Part shown: in pieces, positions 61,601 to 64,000 of the stretch
Numbering within the stretch: the stretch's first letter is position 1
How the letters are laid out: each line of letters begins with the position of its first letter
Assembly (NCBI RefSeq): GCF_049943955.1
Contig: NZ_JBNFTW010000012.1
Span: 79,321-143,320, forward strand
Direction of reading: 5' to 3'
DNA length: 64,000 nucleotides
Source of the DNA: Desulfosporosinus sp049943955
GTDB taxonomy: Bacteria; Bacillota; Desulfitobacteriia; Desulfitobacteriales; Desulfitobacteriaceae
The notes under the pieces: model-generated
The model's database searches: none
What the model was told of the DNA's origin: nothing
The model's input: only the letters and a program-made list of their open reading frames with translations
Position numbers and translations under genes: made by a program

Positions 61601-62357
61601 TAATTGTCCACGTCCTTTTCTACGCTATTAACCAGGTGATAACTTTTATAGTCAACTAGATAAGTAATGAAACTATGACGATAATTCCAAAGTCTCTCTC
61701 TTTCTAATAGAGATTTATTAACACTTTAACTATAAAAGTTTGATTCAAAATAATTATTCTCTAAAATATGCTAAATTCCTCCATTTAGACGAGAATATTT
61801 AATATTAGTTTAACAGATTAAAGTTTTTCATTAATATTCATTCCTTTAATTCTGCATAATTCTCAATTTTAATTCTTATTTATTTATTTTCCTAAATATA
61901 AAGTCGATTTTTGGAAAAACATTACTAATTAGCACTAAAAACAGTGAACTCGTTCAGCTAAAGCTGAACATCAGGGCTTCAGATGGGGACCGGAGCCATA
62001 TTAATTTAAGGAAGATTATTAAAATTAATTATTCATCCCATTTATGCTATCCCAAATATTCCCAGTGTTATTGCTAAGTATTTACTTTACTTATTCTATT
62101 TCCTATTTAGTCTAAAAATAGTTCATAAATCTTTATGAATTTATGAACTATCAAACACCTAAATTAATTTGATTACTCCGCTGGAAAAATAAATATTACA
62201 ATTAATATTATGAAAACTATACAAATCAGGTTCATGAAAGATAATCTATAGCCATAGATAGAGAATATGATTAACATATCGATATCCTATCGACAAGGTA
62301 AATAAACGGTGCTAGGCTTAAATTATCAACTCCAATCTAAAAAGGAGGCATGAATAT
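61601..62357. promoter_or_regulatory. 757-bp AT-rich gap with a palindromic operator candidate
   Basis: No credible ORF is seen. TTCATAAA-TC-TTTATGAA (62122-62139) is a perfect palindrome and the next TTTATGAAC adds a third half-site, together spanning 62121-62148. A remnant of the dispersed repeat lies at 61940. The remainder is very AT-rich. The palindrome is a candidate operator for the Spo0E-like or HdrD-like unit. Confidence 0.45.
61940..61986 (+). repeat. Remnant of the dispersed element (left end), copy E
   Basis: ACAGTGAACTCGTTCAGC followed by TAAAGCTGAACATC, identical to the left ends of copies A and C, after which the sequence departs from the element at AGATGGGGACC. No right end follows. 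Confidence 0.75.
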
Positions 62358-62564
62358 ATGTCAGAGATCGAAGTTCTGGTAGATCAAGTTGAAGAATTAC
62401 AGGTAAGCCTTAATAAAATTAAAGAAGGAAAATCTTTAACAGATTTCGGAATTGTGATTGAAAGCCAAATTCTTAGCATTGTGCTTAACAACTATAGAGA
62501 AACGTTAATGAGAATTATGCCGGATAAGGCGCATATAGGAAACCATTTGCATTTTCCTCGTTAG
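62358..62564 (+). CDS. Spo0E-like small protein lacking the catalytic Asp
   Basis: The protein has 68 aa. It has the two-helix hairpin of Spo0E-family aspartyl phosphatases: EVLVDQVEELQVSLNKI, then IESQILSIVLNNYRE. The usual SQxLD core reads SQILS, so the Asp that removes phosphate from Spo0A~P is replaced. It could therefore be an inactive relative or a competitor. AAAGGAGG precedes the ATG. It lies 79 bases before the HdrD-like gene. The family call is from motif resemblance. Confidence 0.55.
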   Translation: MSEIEVLVDQVEELQVSLNKIKEGKSLTDFGIVIESQILSIVLNNYRETLMRIMPDKAHIGNHLHFPR

Positions 62565-62583
62565 GATTAAAGTTGCTAATATT

Positions 62584-62599
62584 AGTGAATTTTTTCACT
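62584..62599. promoter_or_regulatory. AGTGAA-N4-TTCACT palindrome upstream of HdrD-like gene
   Basis: AGTGAATTTTTTCACT, 44 bases before ATG 62644, matches the palindrome before SulP (58521) in all positions of its six-base arms. The conserved distance to the start codon supports a shared operator. Confidence 0.6.
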
Positions 62600-62643
62600 A
62601 CTTTTGGGCTTCAGGTTCAACATCTATTTAAGGAGGGGTTTAT

Positions 62644-64000
62644 ATGCGTTTAGATTGGCTGATTGTTTTTGTATTAATAGCCGGCTTATCAATTATGTTT
62701 TTTAGCTATTCCCTTAAGAAAAAGATTTGTATTTTAGCGTTAGGATCCCCAGAAGATCGATTTGACAAACCTGGTAAACGCTTTATGAATTTTGTCTCCA
62801 TGGTACTTGGTCAAAGTAAATTAATCAAGGAACCCTATGGGATCGTTCACTTTATTATTTTTTGGGGATTTGTCTTTATTTGCTTAGGCGAATTACCCTT
62901 GATTTTTGAAGGATTATTCCCGGCATATTCCTTCCCCATTCTCGGAACAAATCCCTATTTTTATCTAATTAAAGATATCCTCAATATACTCGTGGTTATT
63001 GGCTTAATGATTGGTATTATTAGAAGATGGGTTCTTAAACCAGCTCATTTATACCGAACAAAAGAAGCTGCTGTCATCGTATTACTAATTCTTGGGGTCA
63101 TTATAACTGAATGGATTTCAAGCGGGGCAAAAGTTGCCCTGACGAATAAGAATGCCTACGAACTGGCTATTATGTACCATTTCGTAGCTTCTCTTTTTAA
63201 GGGATTAAGTTCTTCAACTGTAATGAGTATACAGGCCTCCTTCTGGTGGATTCACATCATGATCGTTTTCGGGTTTCTTGTTTATATTCCAAACTCTAAA
63301 CACATGCATCTTCTGGCGGTCCACCCCAACGTTTACTTTTCATCCTTGAAGCCCCTTGGTGCTCAAATTGAGAAGATTGATCTTGAAGATGAAGAACTGA
63401 CAGAGTTGGGCGTTGCCAGAATAGAAAGCTTTACTTGGAAACAACTATTAGATTGTTTTGCCTGCGGCGAATGCGGTCGCTGTATGGCCAACTGCCCTGC
63501 CAATATTTCCGGTAAACCTCTTAATCCTAAACAATTAATCAGTCGCCAATTAAAAGAACATCTTCTGGAAAAAGGAGCAATTCTGAGGGCTAACGGATTA
63601 ACCTCCACTGGCGAAGAAAATGCCGAAGCTTTAGCTGAGATCGTCGAAAAGGACCCGCAAGCTGCTGAGATTCTACAAAAGTCACTGATCGGTGACATTG
63701 TTACCGAAGAGGAGATCTGGGCTTGTACTACTTGCATGTCCTGCCAAGTCCAATGTCCTGTTGCCAATGAACATGTTAATAAGATCATTAATTTGCGTCA
63801 ATCCTTAGTTATGATGGACAGTAACTTCCCACAGGAATTACAAACCGCTTTCCGTAATGTCGAAAATAATGGTAATCCTTGGGGCGTCGGCTATACTGAA
63901 CGTGCTAATTGGGCCTCTGACTTAGACATTCCTCTCATCAGCGAAAAAGAAAATGTTGACTATCTCTTCTGGGTTGGATGTGCTGGTTCTTTCGACAGTC
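62644..64000 (+). CDS. Iron-sulfur membrane protein of the HdrD/DsrK/GlpC type (cut by window edge)
   Basis: About 452 codons are visible and the end is missing. The N-terminal half (about 1-235) has about six TM segments in the manner of NarI/DsrM membrane domains. The C-terminal half has two ferredoxin groups (CFACGECGRCMANCP, then CTTCMSCQVQCP) and begins the CCG-type region (FWVGCAG). Such fusion proteins pass electrons between membrane quinone and soluble partners, for example with ETF. AAGGAGG precedes the ATG. The AGTGAA palindrome suggests control with SulP. The full CCG motifs lie outside the window. Confidence 0.82.
   Translation, partial: MRLDWLIVFVLIAGLSIMFFSYSLKKKICILALGSPEDRFDKPGKRFMNFVSMVLGQSKLIKEPYGIVHFIIFWGFVFICLGELPLIFEGLFPAYSFPILGTNPYFYLIKDILNILVVIGLMIGIIRRWVLKPAHLYRTKEAAVIVLLILGVIITEWISSGAKVALTNKNAYELAIMYHFVASLFKGLSSSTVMSIQASFWWIHIMIVFGFLVYIPNSKHMHLLAVHPNVYFSSLKPLGAQIEKIDLEDEELTELGVARIESFTWKQLLDCFACGECGRCMANCPANISGKPLNPKQLISRQLKEHLLEKGAILRANGLTSTGEENAEALAEIVEKDPQAAEILQKSLIGDIVTEEEIWACTTCMSCQVQCPVANEHVNKIINLRQSLVMMDSNFPQELQTAFRNVENNGNPWGVGYTERANWASDLDIPLISEKENVDYLFWVGCAGSFDS

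Noticed and set aside
63363..63788. 141-aa minus-strand ORF inside the HdrD-like gene
   Set aside because: The plus strand encodes clear ferredoxin motifs here, so this is a shadow.

Overview
The window looks like a chromosomal segment of an anaerobic, spore-forming, low-GC Firmicute of the Desulfosporosinus/Desulfitobacterium type (Peptococcaceae, Clostridia). The evidence is a Tat-exported [FeFe] hydrogenase with an NrfD-type membrane subunit, a SulP sulfate permease, an iron-sulfur heterodisulfide-reductase-like protein, YjcZ-like and Spo0E-like small proteins, T-box regulation, and frequent strong Shine-Dalgarno sequences. The genus is an inference; there is no rRNA gene to confirm it.

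Layout. 1-4.5 kb: DUF169 protein (cut by the left edge), TSUP permease with a small membrane partner, two glycine-rich mini-proteins, an amino-acid permease. 4.7-9.5 kb: redox block on the minus strand, consisting of a periplasmic [FeFe] hydrogenase (Tat lipoprotein), a four-cluster ferredoxin and an NrfD membrane protein, followed by a separate polyferredoxin. 10-16.3 kb: ferredoxin-fused aldo/keto reductase, MFS exporter with twin operators, adenine deaminase, and a 4-hydroxybutyryl-CoA dehydratase homologue. 16.4-17.0 kb: five tRNA genes (Gln, His, Glu, Lys, Ser) behind a consensus promoter. 17.2-24 kb: a small YidC homologue, a UbiD decarboxylase, an MBL hydrolase, a 46-residue ORF behind an 11-bp-periodic operator, nitroreductase, UspA and a tyrosine recombinase. 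24.4-30 kb: an oppABCDF peptide transporter. 30-39.3 kb: purine/allantoin catabolism (PucR regulator, NCS1 permease, two allantoinase-type amidohydrolases, AllC-type amidohydrolase, ureidoglycine aminohydrolase, cupin). Adenine deaminase at 12.7 kb would feed the same pathway. 39.5-48.7 kb: GntR and LysR regulators, TatA, PBP1A, a thiamine-binding protein, small membrane proteins, a HAD phosphatase, and a class V aminotransferase behind a T-box leader. 48.9-54 kb: a TetR-controlled RND efflux operon. 54.1-64 kb: an H-cluster-domain chemoreceptor, an orphan RNA-polymerase alpha-CTD-like protein, a SulP permease, a LytS-type PAS histidine kinase, a Spo0E-like peptide and an HdrD/DsrK-like protein cut by the right edge.

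The most unusual items are: (1) a dispersed non-coding element of about 180 bp with several hairpins, in three full copies and several remnants, whose left end twice supplies the stop codon of the preceding gene; (2) a soluble receptor fusing ferredoxin, hydrogenase-like, FeS and chemotaxis signalling domains; (3) a stand-alone alpha-CTD-like protein with a cysteine-rich N-terminus; (4) five TTCAG/TTCAT half-sites at exact 11-bp spacing upstream of a 46-aa ORF; (5) a T-box leader followed by a second antiterminator that has no stem I of its own; (6) the same AGTGAA-N4-TTCACT palindrome about 44 bp before both the SulP and HdrD-like genes. All calls are from reading the sequence; no database search was possible.
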